A stretch of DNA of 64,000 nucleotides from Persicitalea sp038235275 (lineage in GTDB: Bacteria; Bacteroidota; Bacteroidia; Cytophagales; Spirosomataceae), in assembly GCA_038235275.1 (NCBI GenBank), contig JBBSUC010000004.1, positions 1 to 64,000 on the forward strand, written 5' to 3'. Below are positions 24,169 through 31,362 of the stretch, one piece after another; position 1 is the first letter of the stretch; every line of letters begins with the position of its first letter. The notes under the pieces are model-generated. The model was not told the DNA's origin. It saw nothing but the letters and a program-made list of their open reading frames with translations, and searched no databases. Made by a program: the position numbers and the translations under genes.

Positions 24169-25518
24169 TTGGATCTAAAAGAAATACAATCCGTCAAAAA
24201 CCGCTTCGGTATTATCGGAGCCGCGCCCGCCCTAAACTACGCCATTAACGTAGCCATGCAGGTAGCCGCGACCGACCTCACCGTGCTGATAACGGGCGAA
24301 AGCGGCAGTGGTAAGGAGTCTTTTTCCAAAATAATCCACAGCTTGAGCGTCCGCAAGCACGGCAACTTCATCGCCATCAACTGCGGGGCAATTCCCGAAG
24401 GCACCATCGACTCCGAGCTTTTCGGCCACGAAAAAGGAGCTTTCACCGGGGCGCTGGATGCCCGAAAGGGATATTTTGAAACCACCAACGGCGGCACCAT
24501 TTTCCTGGATGAAATCGGCGAAATGCCCCTCGGTACCCAAGCCCGGCTGCTGCGGGTGCTGGAAAATGGCGAATATATCCGCGTTGGCGCATCCAAGACC
24601 CAGAAAACCGACGTCCGCGTGGTGGCCGCTACCAACGCCAACCTGCTGGAAGCGGTGAATAAGGGAAAATTTCGGGAGGACCTCTACTACCGCCTCAACA
24701 CCGTCCCTATTTACGTGCCACCGCTACGCGAGCGTGGCGAAGACGTACTGATGCTTTTCCGCAAATTCACCAACGACTTTGCCGAACGCTACCGGGCGCG
24801 GCCCGTACGGCTATCGACCGAGGCGCGACAGGTGTTGTTGGATTTCGATTTTCCGGGTAACATCCGGCAGTTGAAGAATATTGCCGAGCAAATCACCATT
24901 TTGGAAACTGACAAAGAGGAATCCATCGACGCCGATACGCTGTGGCGGTACCTGAATCCCGTCAACCCATCGTCGCGGCGTACCATGAGTAAGGCGTTGG
25001 TTCCGCTGAGTTTGGGGGAAGACACCACCTCGTTTTCGGAACGGGAAATTTTGTACAAAGTGCTGTTTGAGATGCGCCGCGACGTGACGGAGTTGAAAAA
25101 ATTGGTGCGGGAAGTGCTGAAGGACGAGCAGCCCAACCACGAAATCCTGAAAAATCACCAGGAACTTTTCGATAATCTGAACCCCTCCGACAGCCCGGTT
25201 ACGGAAACGTCACGGCTACTGGCGGCGCACGAGGAGCGCCTTTCAAACCATGCCAGAAGCGAAAGCCCGAGCCGGGACTACGCACCATCTAACCGCGTGG
25301 TCGATCTGGACCGCTATTCCGAAGCCCGCAGCCAAATCGAGGATGTCGAACACGTTGCCGAAGAGGAGGAATCTCTTTCACTGGAAGATCAGGAAAAAGA
25401 CCTCATTATAAAGGCCCTGCGACGCAACAATAACAAACGAAAGTACGCCGCCCAGGCGTTGGGTATTTCAGAAAGAACGCTCTATCGGAAGATTAAGCAG
25501 TATGACATCGATGAATAG
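24169..25518 (+). CDS. Sigma-54-dependent transcriptional activator without a receiver domain
   Basis: 449 residues. The AAA+ domain carries Walker A (TGESGSGKE, about 42-50), the sigma-54-contacting loop GAFTGA at 90-95, and TIFLDEIGEMPLGTQARLLR. A low-complexity acidic linker (about 290-405) leads to a Fis-type helix-turn-helix (KYAAQALGISERTLYRKIKQ). There is no N-terminal receiver or GAF domain, so activity must be set by partner proteins, as in PspF. The start is TTG; no ATG precedes Walker A. In this phylum it is commonly followed by LptE, a TPR protein and SecG, as here. Candidate -24/-12 targets lie nearby. Confidence 0.93.
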   Translation: MDLKEIQSVKNRFGIIGAAPALNYAINVAMQVAATDLTVLITGESGSGKESFSKIIHSLSVRKHGNFIAINCGAIPEGTIDSELFGHEKGAFTGALDARKGYFETTNGGTIFLDEIGEMPLGTQARLLRVLENGEYIRVGASKTQKTDVRVVAATNANLLEAVNKGKFREDLYYRLNTVPIYVPPLRERGEDVLMLFRKFTNDFAERYRARPVRLSTEARQVLLDFDFPGNIRQLKNIAEQITILETDKEESIDADTLWRYLNPVNPSSRRTMSKALVPLSLGEDTTSFSEREILYKVLFEMRRDVTELKKLVREVLKDEQPNHEILKNHQELFDNLNPSDSPVTETSRLLAAHEERLSNHARSESPSRDYAPSNRVVDLDRYSEARSQIEDVEHVAEEEESLSLEDQEKDLIIKALRRNNNKRKYAAQALGISERTLYRKIKQYDIDE

Positions 25519-25550
25519 TTTTTTCGTTCTTAGTTTTGAATAATTTAGAA

Positions 25551-26099
25551 ATGCGACGGAAGTTTTTTTGTAAATACCTGATTAGCATAAAGCGGGAGAA
25601 GATTCTTGGTTTGGTTGCACTTTTGGGTCTTTGCTTTGTCAGTACAAGTTGCGGTATTTACGGATTTAGCGGGAATAGTCTTTCGGATGACTATAAGTCT
25701 TTTACCGTGTTGAACTTCAATACGGGCGTGGCGGGTGGGCCAGCCAATTTGCCCATTCAAGTCAACGAGAAATTGAAGGAGTATTTCCAGCGCAATACTA
25801 ATCTCAAACTTGTACCGACCGGCGGTGATATAATTTTCGAAGGTACTTTAACGGGCTACGATGTAATTCCCGTGGCTCCGACAGCTAGCGACCAGGCGGG
25901 ATTTAACCGACTGACGGTCACGGTGCAGGTTCGCTTCACCAACACATTGGATGAAACCAAGGACTTCGATCAGTCTTTTTCATTCTATGCCGATTTCCCG
26001 CAGGGGCAGACTCTCAATCAAAACGAGGCACGGTTACTGCCCGGAATTTTGGATCAGATTGTGCAAAATATCTTTAACAAATCGGCGGCGGATTGGTAG
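25551..26099 (+). CDS. LptE family LPS-assembly lipoprotein
   Basis: 182 residues from the ATG at 25551; a TTG 15 bases earlier adds little. The signal ends FVSTSC, giving a lipidated Cys. The mature protein starts GIYGFSGNSLSDDYKSFTVL and carries two alpha/beta halves ending in FNKSAADW. LptE plugs the LptD barrel and helps move LPS into the outer leaflet. Bacteroidota LptE is divergent in sequence and is recognised mainly by the GIYGFSG start and by its position after the sigma-54 activator. LptD is not in the window; LptC is at 53445. Confidence 0.82.
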   Translation: MRRKFFCKYLISIKREKILGLVALLGLCFVSTSCGIYGFSGNSLSDDYKSFTVLNFNTGVAGGPANLPIQVNEKLKEYFQRNTNLKLVPTGGDIIFEGTLTGYDVIPVAPTASDQAGFNRLTVTVQVRFTNTLDETKDFDQSFSFYADFPQGQTLNQNEARLLPGILDQIVQNIFNKSAADW

Positions 26100-26161
26100 G
26101 CCACGGTGGTGTTTTGTAGTTTTGGGTTCTTTCTCCTGACACCAATCGCCCTGCACACTTG

Positions 26162-26992
26162 ATGAATAAAGTTGATAAAGAAACTTTCGCCTATTGGGTA
26201 ACGCATCCGCAGGACATCGGTTCTGGCAACCTTCTCCGACTGGAAGAAACAGCGAAGGCTTTCCCCTACTGCCAAATCAGCTACGCCCTGCTCGCTAAGG
26301 CGGCCGCCGAAAGCGGCTCCTCGCGCCTGACCGAATTGGTGCCGCTCGCTGCCGCCCATACGCTGAACCGTGGAGCCTTGCGCCGACTGGTGGAGAGCGA
26401 GTCGGCATGGTCAGGTGCTTTGCTCGACCGTTTAACTGAGTTGCCCCAAAGCCGAAACGGCTCCCGCGACCGGGCCACGCCCTACGGCCATGACAGACCT
26501 ATTTCACTGGTTCGCTTTGAGGATCGTTTCGTCAAAACTTCCGACCCAACCGAATTACACCCGGAAAAACTTCCCGGAACACCGCCCATGGACAAAACGG
26601 TCCTGGCCGAAAAATCGCTGGAAGATGATCTGACCCATAAACGTCTTAAGCCAATTCCTGTACCGGCCATTGAACTGCTGCCACTGCCCACGCCCCGTGC
26701 CGACGAACGCCGCAGACAGCAGGAAATCATTGAGGCATTTATCAAAAAAGACCCCAGCATTGGCCCCGTCCGTCTCGATGCTAACGCCCCCGAAATACAA
26801 GTGCCAGATTTGGCAGAGCGCTCTCAGGGCGCAGGTTTTGGAGGCTTAGTCACCGAGTCTTTCGCCAAAATACTCCTCAAGCAGGGCAAAACCGACAAAG
26901 CTATCGACATCTACGAAAAACTAAAATTGAAAAACCCGAAAAAAAGCGATTACTTTGCGCAAAAAATTACTGAATTGGGGAATAACGAGTAA
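26162..26992 (+). CDS. TPR-containing conserved protein, function unknown
   Basis: 276 residues. It begins NKVDKETFAYWVTHPQDIGS. The segment KAFPYCQISYALLAKAAAES and the C-terminal KILLKQGKTDKAIDIYEKLK, then NPKKSDYFAQKITEL, are helix pairs typical of single TPR units. The middle (about 100-220) is Pro/Arg-rich and probably disordered. The ATG at 26162 is chosen over the overlapping TTG. It is conserved in position between LptE and SecG in Cytophagales, which is an inference from memory. Its job is not known. Confidence 0.78.
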   Translation: MNKVDKETFAYWVTHPQDIGSGNLLRLEETAKAFPYCQISYALLAKAAAESGSSRLTELVPLAAAHTLNRGALRRLVESESAWSGALLDRLTELPQSRNGSRDRATPYGHDRPISLVRFEDRFVKTSDPTELHPEKLPGTPPMDKTVLAEKSLEDDLTHKRLKPIPVPAIELLPLPTPRADERRRQQEIIEAFIKKDPSIGPVRLDANAPEIQVPDLAERSQGAGFGGLVTESFAKILLKQGKTDKAIDIYEKLKLKNPKKSDYFAQKITELGNNE

Positions 26993-27078
26993 AATCGGCC
27001 CAATTCGTGTCCTCATACCCAGGAAAGAAATCGACTCGCCTTATCTCATAATTCCTATTTCATAATTAATAATTCAAA

Positions 27079-27438
27079 ATGTATCTTGCTCTCGTAATCC
27101 TCGTGGCGATCATCGCCGTTCTGCTTATTCTTATCGTTCTGGTACAGAACTCCAAAGGCGGTGGCCTTTCCAGCGAATTCAGCGGTGGCGCGGGCGGCCA
27201 AATGTTTGGCGTCAAGAAAACGACTGACCTGCTGGAACAAGTGACCTGGGGCATGGCCGGAGCAATCATGATTATTTCCCTGGCCTCTTACGTTATGGTT
27301 GGCAATGGATCCGATGCCAACAAAACTATCAACAGTGTGAACGTCGAGAAGGCGCAGAACTCCGCCGTTCCCGGTGGAAGTATCGCCCCGCTCCCCGCTC
27401 CAGCACCCGCAGTTACACCCGGCGACACCAACAAGTAA
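27079..27438 (+). CDS. secG: Preprotein translocase subunit SecG
   Basis: 119 residues. Two membrane spans (YLALVILVAIIAVLLILIVL and GMAGAIMIISLASYVMV) flank the conserved loop VQNSKGGGLSSEF. The loop matches the SecG signature LVQnsKGgGLs. A Pro/Ala-rich C-terminal tail is typical of the phylum. SecG stimulates the SecYEG channel. Terminated by a strong hairpin. Confidence 0.96.
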   Translation: MYLALVILVAIIAVLLILIVLVQNSKGGGLSSEFSGGAGGQMFGVKKTTDLLEQVTWGMAGAIMIISLASYVMVGNGSDANKTINSVNVEKAQNSAVPGGSIAPLPAPAPAVTPGDTNK

Positions 27439-27455
27439 TCAGTACCTCGTCAGAC

Positions 27456-27501
27456 AAAAGGCTCCGGGCCACTTCCAAAAGGGAGCGGCCCGGAGCCTTT
27501 T
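27456..27501. terminator. Bidirectional terminator after secG
   Basis: AAAAGGCTCCGGGCC (27456-27470) pairs perfectly with GGCCCGGAGCCTTTT (27487-27501) over 15 positions. It separates secG from the convergent hypothetical gene. Confidence 0.85.
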
Positions 27502-27527
27502 CCTTAACGACTTCAAGCAGAAAACGC

Positions 27528-28235
27528 CTAATCTACTTTCATCAGTTTCGCCATCAACTGCTTCGCCGCCGGCAGTAGCGTTTCGTCCACCGGATATTCG
27601 CGCGGTGATTCCACCATGTAAGTTGCTGGATTGGGAAGTTGCGTATAGCGGCGGGTAAGTTCTATCTTCATGTTTTCGAAAGTAGTGCTGATGTTTTTCC
27701 GCACGGAATCGACGCGCTGGGTTTGGATGATCCGTTCGCGGCGAGCGTCGAAGAGCGTAACCTGGTAGCGGAAAATCGCCGTTTCGCGGCTGGTTTGTCT
27801 GTAAATAAAAAGGTAGCCTTCTTCCGTTCGCAGCGGCACGATGCCAATCGGCGTGATGGTCAGGCTGGTTTTCACTTCGTCGTATCGGGATTGTCCTTCC
27901 TGCATTAATTGGGAAAACTTCGGAATCGCGAATTCCAGGATTTCACTCAATTCTTCTAAATGAGTGCTTTCCTGGTAGGTGTTTTGATAAATCCAGCGCA
28001 ATTGGGCAAGATCGATTCCGGTCAGGTCTTTCGGAAAATGGCTGCGCAGGGCACGTTGCGATTCCTTTAGCGTGAGGCTGCTGTCGTAATGCTCCCTGAC
28101 TTGTGCCAGATGAGGGAAAAGAACCTGGTTGTTGAATTCCTGCCGTACGTGCTGCAAATATGCCAGTAAGACATACTTTTTGTACTCAAAATCAAGAATT
28201 CCGTCGGTGAGCCACTGGCTGGATAGTTTTGTCAT
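27528..28235 (-). CDS. Conserved hypothetical protein
   Basis: 235 residues, no signal peptide and no clear family. N-terminal helices (LDFEYKKYVLLAYLQHVRQE, then FNNQVLFPHLAQV) are followed by a beta-rich half (SLTITPIGIVPLRTEEGYLF; FRYQVTLFDARRERIIQTQR) that ends VDETLLPAAKQLMAKLMKVD. It looks like a soluble cytoplasmic protein. It sits between secG and groES on the reverse strand, with 223 bases to groES. Confidence 0.7.
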   Translation of the reverse strand: MTKLSSQWLTDGILDFEYKKYVLLAYLQHVRQEFNNQVLFPHLAQVREHYDSSLTLKESQRALRSHFPKDLTGIDLAQLRWIYQNTYQESTHLEELSEILEFAIPKFSQLMQEGQSRYDEVKTSLTITPIGIVPLRTEEGYLFIYRQTSRETAIFRYQVTLFDARRERIIQTQRVDSVRKNISTTFENMKIELTRRYTQLPNPATYMVESPREYPVDETLLPAAKQLMAKLMKVD

Positions 28236-28390
28236 AGTTGAAAAACGTAGGTTGACGCCAAAAATTTAGTCATTTCTCTACAAAACCGAAATATTATTTT
28301 ACATCTGCCATTATTCAATAGCTTTTCTTTCATAAATATTGGGATATGGCATTGGTAAATGTTGTCTGTAAATATGACAGATAATCCGGC

Positions 28391-28406
28391 TGGCACAAAT
28401 TCTGCC
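28391..28406 (+). promoter_or_regulatory. Sigma-54 (-24/-12) promoter candidate of groES
   Basis: TGGCACAAATTCTGCC: GG at 28392-28393 and GC at 28404-28405 with exactly 10 bases between them, as sigma-54 requires, and a good TGGCAC half. The predicted start of transcription is near 28417, 42 bases before the groES ATG. A symmetric TCTGT-N7-ACAGA (28365-28381), with outer TGTC/GACA words, lies just upstream and could be an activator site. Confidence 0.5.
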
Positions 28407-28458
28407 TGTATGGATATTGTCAAGATCATTTTCTGACAACTTAAAACCGTAAACTAAT

Positions 28459-28758
28459 ATGTCAACCTTAATCGAAGAAAAAGTGAGTGTACAACCCCTG
28501 GCCGATCGGGTGCTGGTAGAACCCGCCCCCGCCGAAGAAAAAACTGCATTTGGTATCATCATTCCCGATACCGCCAAAGAGAAACCACAACGCGGTACCG
28601 TGATGGCCGCTGGCCCCGGTAAAACCGACGAGCCAATGACCGTGAAAGTAGGCGACACCGTCCTCTACGGCAAATATTCCGGCACCGAATTGACCGTCGA
28701 TGGCAAAGACTGCCTCATCATGCGAGAATCCGACATTTTCGCGGTGATTAATAGCTAA
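28459..28758 (+). CDS. groS: Co-chaperonin GroES
   Basis: 99 residues. Matches Cpn10: VQPLADRVLVEPAPAEEKTA, the mobile loop, GIIIPDTAKEKPQRGTVMAA and LIMRESDIFAVI. It caps the GroEL ring and is essential. It is first of the groS-groL pair, with a candidate sigma-54 promoter upstream. Confidence 0.98.
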   Translation: MSTLIEEKVSVQPLADRVLVEPAPAEEKTAFGIIIPDTAKEKPQRGTVMAAGPGKTDEPMTVKVGDTVLYGKYSGTELTVDGKDCLIMRESDIFAVINS

Positions 28759-28804
28759 TTGTGAATTGGAGAAGGGAGAATGAGAGAATAAAAAACATAA
28801 GTAA

Positions 28805-28840
28805 CATTCACTCATTCACTCATTCACTCATTCACTCATT
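28805..28840 (+). repeat. Octamer tandem repeat between groES and groEL
   Basis: CATTCACT is repeated four and a half times without interruption. The 117-base gap also holds GAGAATGAGAGAAT. An intergenic micro-expansion; similar words occur at 13848-13894. Confidence 0.8.
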
Positions 28841-28875
28841 AAAACACAAATAGTACTTATAAAAGCACAATAATT

Positions 28876-30510
28876 ATGTCTAAGCAAATATTTTTTGATT
28901 CAGAAGCCCGTGCCAAGATCAAGCGGGGAGTTGACACGCTGGCCGACGCCGTGAAGGTGACGCTCGGCCCCCGTGGTCGCAACGTCGTCATCGACAAGAA
29001 GTTCGGCTCACCGACCATCACTAAGGACGGTGTGACCGTAGCCAAAGAAATCGAACTGAAAGACGCTATGGAGAACATGGGCGCGCAGTTGGTGAAGGAA
29101 GTGGCTTCCAAAACTGCCGATTCGGCGGGTGACGGAACCACGACGGCTACCGTTCTGGCCCAGGCTATCTACACCATTGGTGTGAAAAATGTCGCCGCTG
29201 GTGCCAATCCAATGGATCTGAAGCGCGGCATCGACAAGGCCGTTATTGCTATCGTAAAAAACCTGGAAGAGCAGAAGAAGAATATCTCCACTTCCAAGGA
29301 AATCGCGCAGGTAGCCACAATTTCGGCTAACCATGACGAGGAAATCGGCCAGATGATCGCTGAAGCGATGGAGAAAGTCGGTAAAGAAGGCGTCATCACC
29401 GTAGAAGAAGCACGCGGCACTGAAACCGAAGTGAAAACGGTGGAGGGTATGCAGTTCGATCGCGGCTACCTCTCTCCTTACTTCGTGACCAACACGGAGA
29501 AAATGGAAGTCGAGATGGAGCGTCCCTACATCCTGATTTCGGAGAAGAAAGTTTCTTCAATGAAGGAATTGCTGCCCGTATTAGAGGCTGTAGCCCAGAC
29601 GGGTCGCCCTCTGATCATCCTCGCCGAGGACGTGGACGGTGAAGCACTCGCCACGCTGGTGGTAAACAAAATCCGTGGTGCTTTGAAAGTAGCTGCCGTG
29701 AAAGCTCCCGGCTTCGGCGACCGCCGCAAGGCCATGCTGGAAGATATCGCCATCCTGACGGGCGGCCAGGTGATCAGCGAAGAGCGCGGTTTCAAGTTGG
29801 AAAACGCCACGCTGGAATACCTCGGTAGCTGCGACAAGGCGATTATCGATAAAGACAATACGACCCTGATCAACGGTGAAGGTGCCAAGAACGACATCGA
29901 CGGTCGCGTGAACCAGATCAAGGCACAAATCGAGAACACGACTTCCGACTACGACCGCGAGAAATTGCAGGAGCGTTTGGCGAAACTGTCAGGTGGCGTG
30001 GCCATCCTGTACATCGGTGCCGCTACGGAAGTAGAAATGAAAGAGAAGAAGGACCGCGTCGATGACGCGCTGCACGCAACCCGCGCCGCCGTTGAGGAAG
30101 GCGTTGTGGCCGGTGGTGGTGTAGCCTTCATCCGGGCCGTCGATGCATTGAACGACCTGAAAGGCAGTAACGAAGACGAGACGACGGGTATCAATATTAT
30201 CCGTCTGGCCGTCGAGTCGCCACTGCGTACCATCGTAGCCAACTGCGGTAAGGAGGCTTCTGTTGTAATCCAGAAAGTGAAGGAAGGAAGCGGTTCTTTT
30301 GGCTACAACGCTAAGGACGACACTTATGAGGACTTGTTGGAAGCGGGTATCATCGACCCTAAGAAAGTAACGCGCCTGGCGCTGGAAAACGCTGCCTCGG
30401 TAGCGGGCATGTTGCTCACTACTGAGTGCGTAATCGCCGACGAGCCGGAAGAAGACAAAGGCGGTGGCATGGGCCACGGTCATGGTGGCGGAATGGGCGG
30501 AATGATGTAA
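28876..30510 (+). CDS. groL: Chaperonin GroEL
   Basis: 544 residues, normal length. Landmarks include VKVTLGPRGRNVVIDKKFGS, DGTTTATVLAQAIYT and the C-terminal Gly-Met-rich tail with the phylum-typical GHGHGG insertion. Forms the 14-mer folding chamber with GroES. Only one GroEL is present in the window. Codon use is strongly biased, as expected of an abundant protein. Two terminator hairpins follow. Confidence 0.98.
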   Translation: MSKQIFFDSEARAKIKRGVDTLADAVKVTLGPRGRNVVIDKKFGSPTITKDGVTVAKEIELKDAMENMGAQLVKEVASKTADSAGDGTTTATVLAQAIYTIGVKNVAAGANPMDLKRGIDKAVIAIVKNLEEQKKNISTSKEIAQVATISANHDEEIGQMIAEAMEKVGKEGVITVEEARGTETEVKTVEGMQFDRGYLSPYFVTNTEKMEVEMERPYILISEKKVSSMKELLPVLEAVAQTGRPLIILAEDVDGEALATLVVNKIRGALKVAAVKAPGFGDRRKAMLEDIAILTGGQVISEERGFKLENATLEYLGSCDKAIIDKDNTTLINGEGAKNDIDGRVNQIKAQIENTTSDYDREKLQERLAKLSGGVAILYIGAATEVEMKEKKDRVDDALHATRAAVEEGVVAGGGVAFIRAVDALNDLKGSNEDETTGINIIRLAVESPLRTIVANCGKEASVVIQKVKEGSGSFGYNAKDDTYEDLLEAGIIDPKKVTRLALENAASVAGMLLTTECVIADEPEEDKGGGMGHGHGGGMGGMM

Positions 30511-30536
30511 TTCCAACCAACCGAGTATTTATTGCC

Positions 30537-30570
30537 AAAAGCGGCGTGGATTGAGTCCGCGCCGCTTTTT
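30537..30570 (+). terminator. Main terminator of groES-groEL
   Basis: A 14-pair stem (30537-30550 with 30556-30569) with one G-U pair, continuing into T7. Confidence 0.85.
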
Positions 30571-30576
30571 TTGTGA

Positions 30577-30615
30577 TGCCCCGAACTGTCTTATTTGACG
30601 ATTCGGGGCATTTTT
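30577..30615 (+). terminator. Second hairpin after groEL
   Basis: TGCCCCGAA (30577-30585) pairs with TTCGGGGCA (30602-30610), followed by T5. It backs up the first terminator. The remainder of 30616-30820 is AT-rich with no gene; it contains a sigma-54-type promoter near its 3' end. Confidence 0.65.
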
Positions 30616-30736
30616 GGGTTATTTTTTGGATTTGTCGATAGTGTTATTCAAAGGAATAGTATCATGTCAAAATTTTAATAGTTAATAAGTTAACGCAATT
30701 GTACTGGTGTTCAATGTAATGCTACGAAATAAATAG

Positions 30737-30752
30737 TTGGCCAAGAATTTGC
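30737..30752 (+). promoter_or_regulatory. Sigma-54 (-24/-12) promoter candidate of the DUF4174 gene
   Basis: TTGGCCAAGAATTTGC: GG at 30739-30740 and GC at 30751-30752, 10 bases between, with TTGG and TTGC halves intact and followed by TTTT. It is the better of the two -24/-12 matches. Predicted start near 30764, 57 bases before the ATG at 30821. Confidence 0.5.
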
Positions 30753-30820
30753 TTTTGGATGGCAAAACAACTTATCTTAACAATTATTTAACATTGGCTT
30801 AACATTCAAATAATATAGCT

Positions 30821-31267
30821 ATGAAAGCATTCACACCTTTATCTTGTTTAGCGAGCGCATTACTGCTGGTCTGCGCCACTCTGCCAGCCGCTTTTGCCCA
30901 ACACCAGGATCTACCCGATTTCCTGAAAGAAAAACTGACATGGCAGGAAAAATTGGTGGTGATTTACGCCCCTGAAGAGCAGCAGAGTCAAATCAAAGAA
31001 CAGATAGCTGCCCTTTTGCCGTACGTAGAGACCTTGCGGCAAGAGAAAATCACAGTCGTGCAAATTCCGCTGCTTCTCTCGGCGAGCAATCGTCTTTATT
31101 TGAAAAACAAGCTTCGCTACCAGAAAAACCGAATGAATATCTGGGTGATCGATGAAAAGGGAAATCTGCGCATGAGCAGTACCAGGGCCGCTTCTGTGGA
31201 GCAGTTTCTACAGGTTTTGGACGCGGATACGCGGCCTATTTTGGCAAGTAGGGCACGGCTATTGTAA
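30821..31267 (+). CDS. Secreted DUF4174-type protein
   Basis: 148 residues. Signal peptide with core LASALLLVCATLPAAFA. The mature protein begins EKLVVIYAPEEQQSQIKEQI and ends with MNIWVIDEKGNLRMSSTRAA, EQFLQVLDADTR. This alpha/beta pattern (strand VVIYAP, helix, strand, strand WVIDEKG) matches the DUF4174 fold, which resembles a thioredoxin-like fold without CxxC. Its role is unknown. It is alone, behind the candidate sigma-54 promoter. Confidence 0.75.
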   Translation: MKAFTPLSCLASALLLVCATLPAAFAQHQDLPDFLKEKLTWQEKLVVIYAPEEQQSQIKEQIAALLPYVETLRQEKITVVQIPLLLSASNRLYLKNKLRYQKNRMNIWVIDEKGNLRMSSTRAASVEQFLQVLDADTRPILASRARLL

Positions 31268-31362
31268 GAGCATATAGTGAAAGCGTATGACCAACGAACT
31301 TAGGTATTGCGGCACAAGGCTTACTCCTTTGAAAATCCTCCCCCTAGCCGTAACTTGCAGGC

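Noticed and set aside
28805..28840. CRISPR-like repeat array
   Set aside because: Repeats are contiguous octamers with no spacers and no cas genes; a simple tandem repeat.
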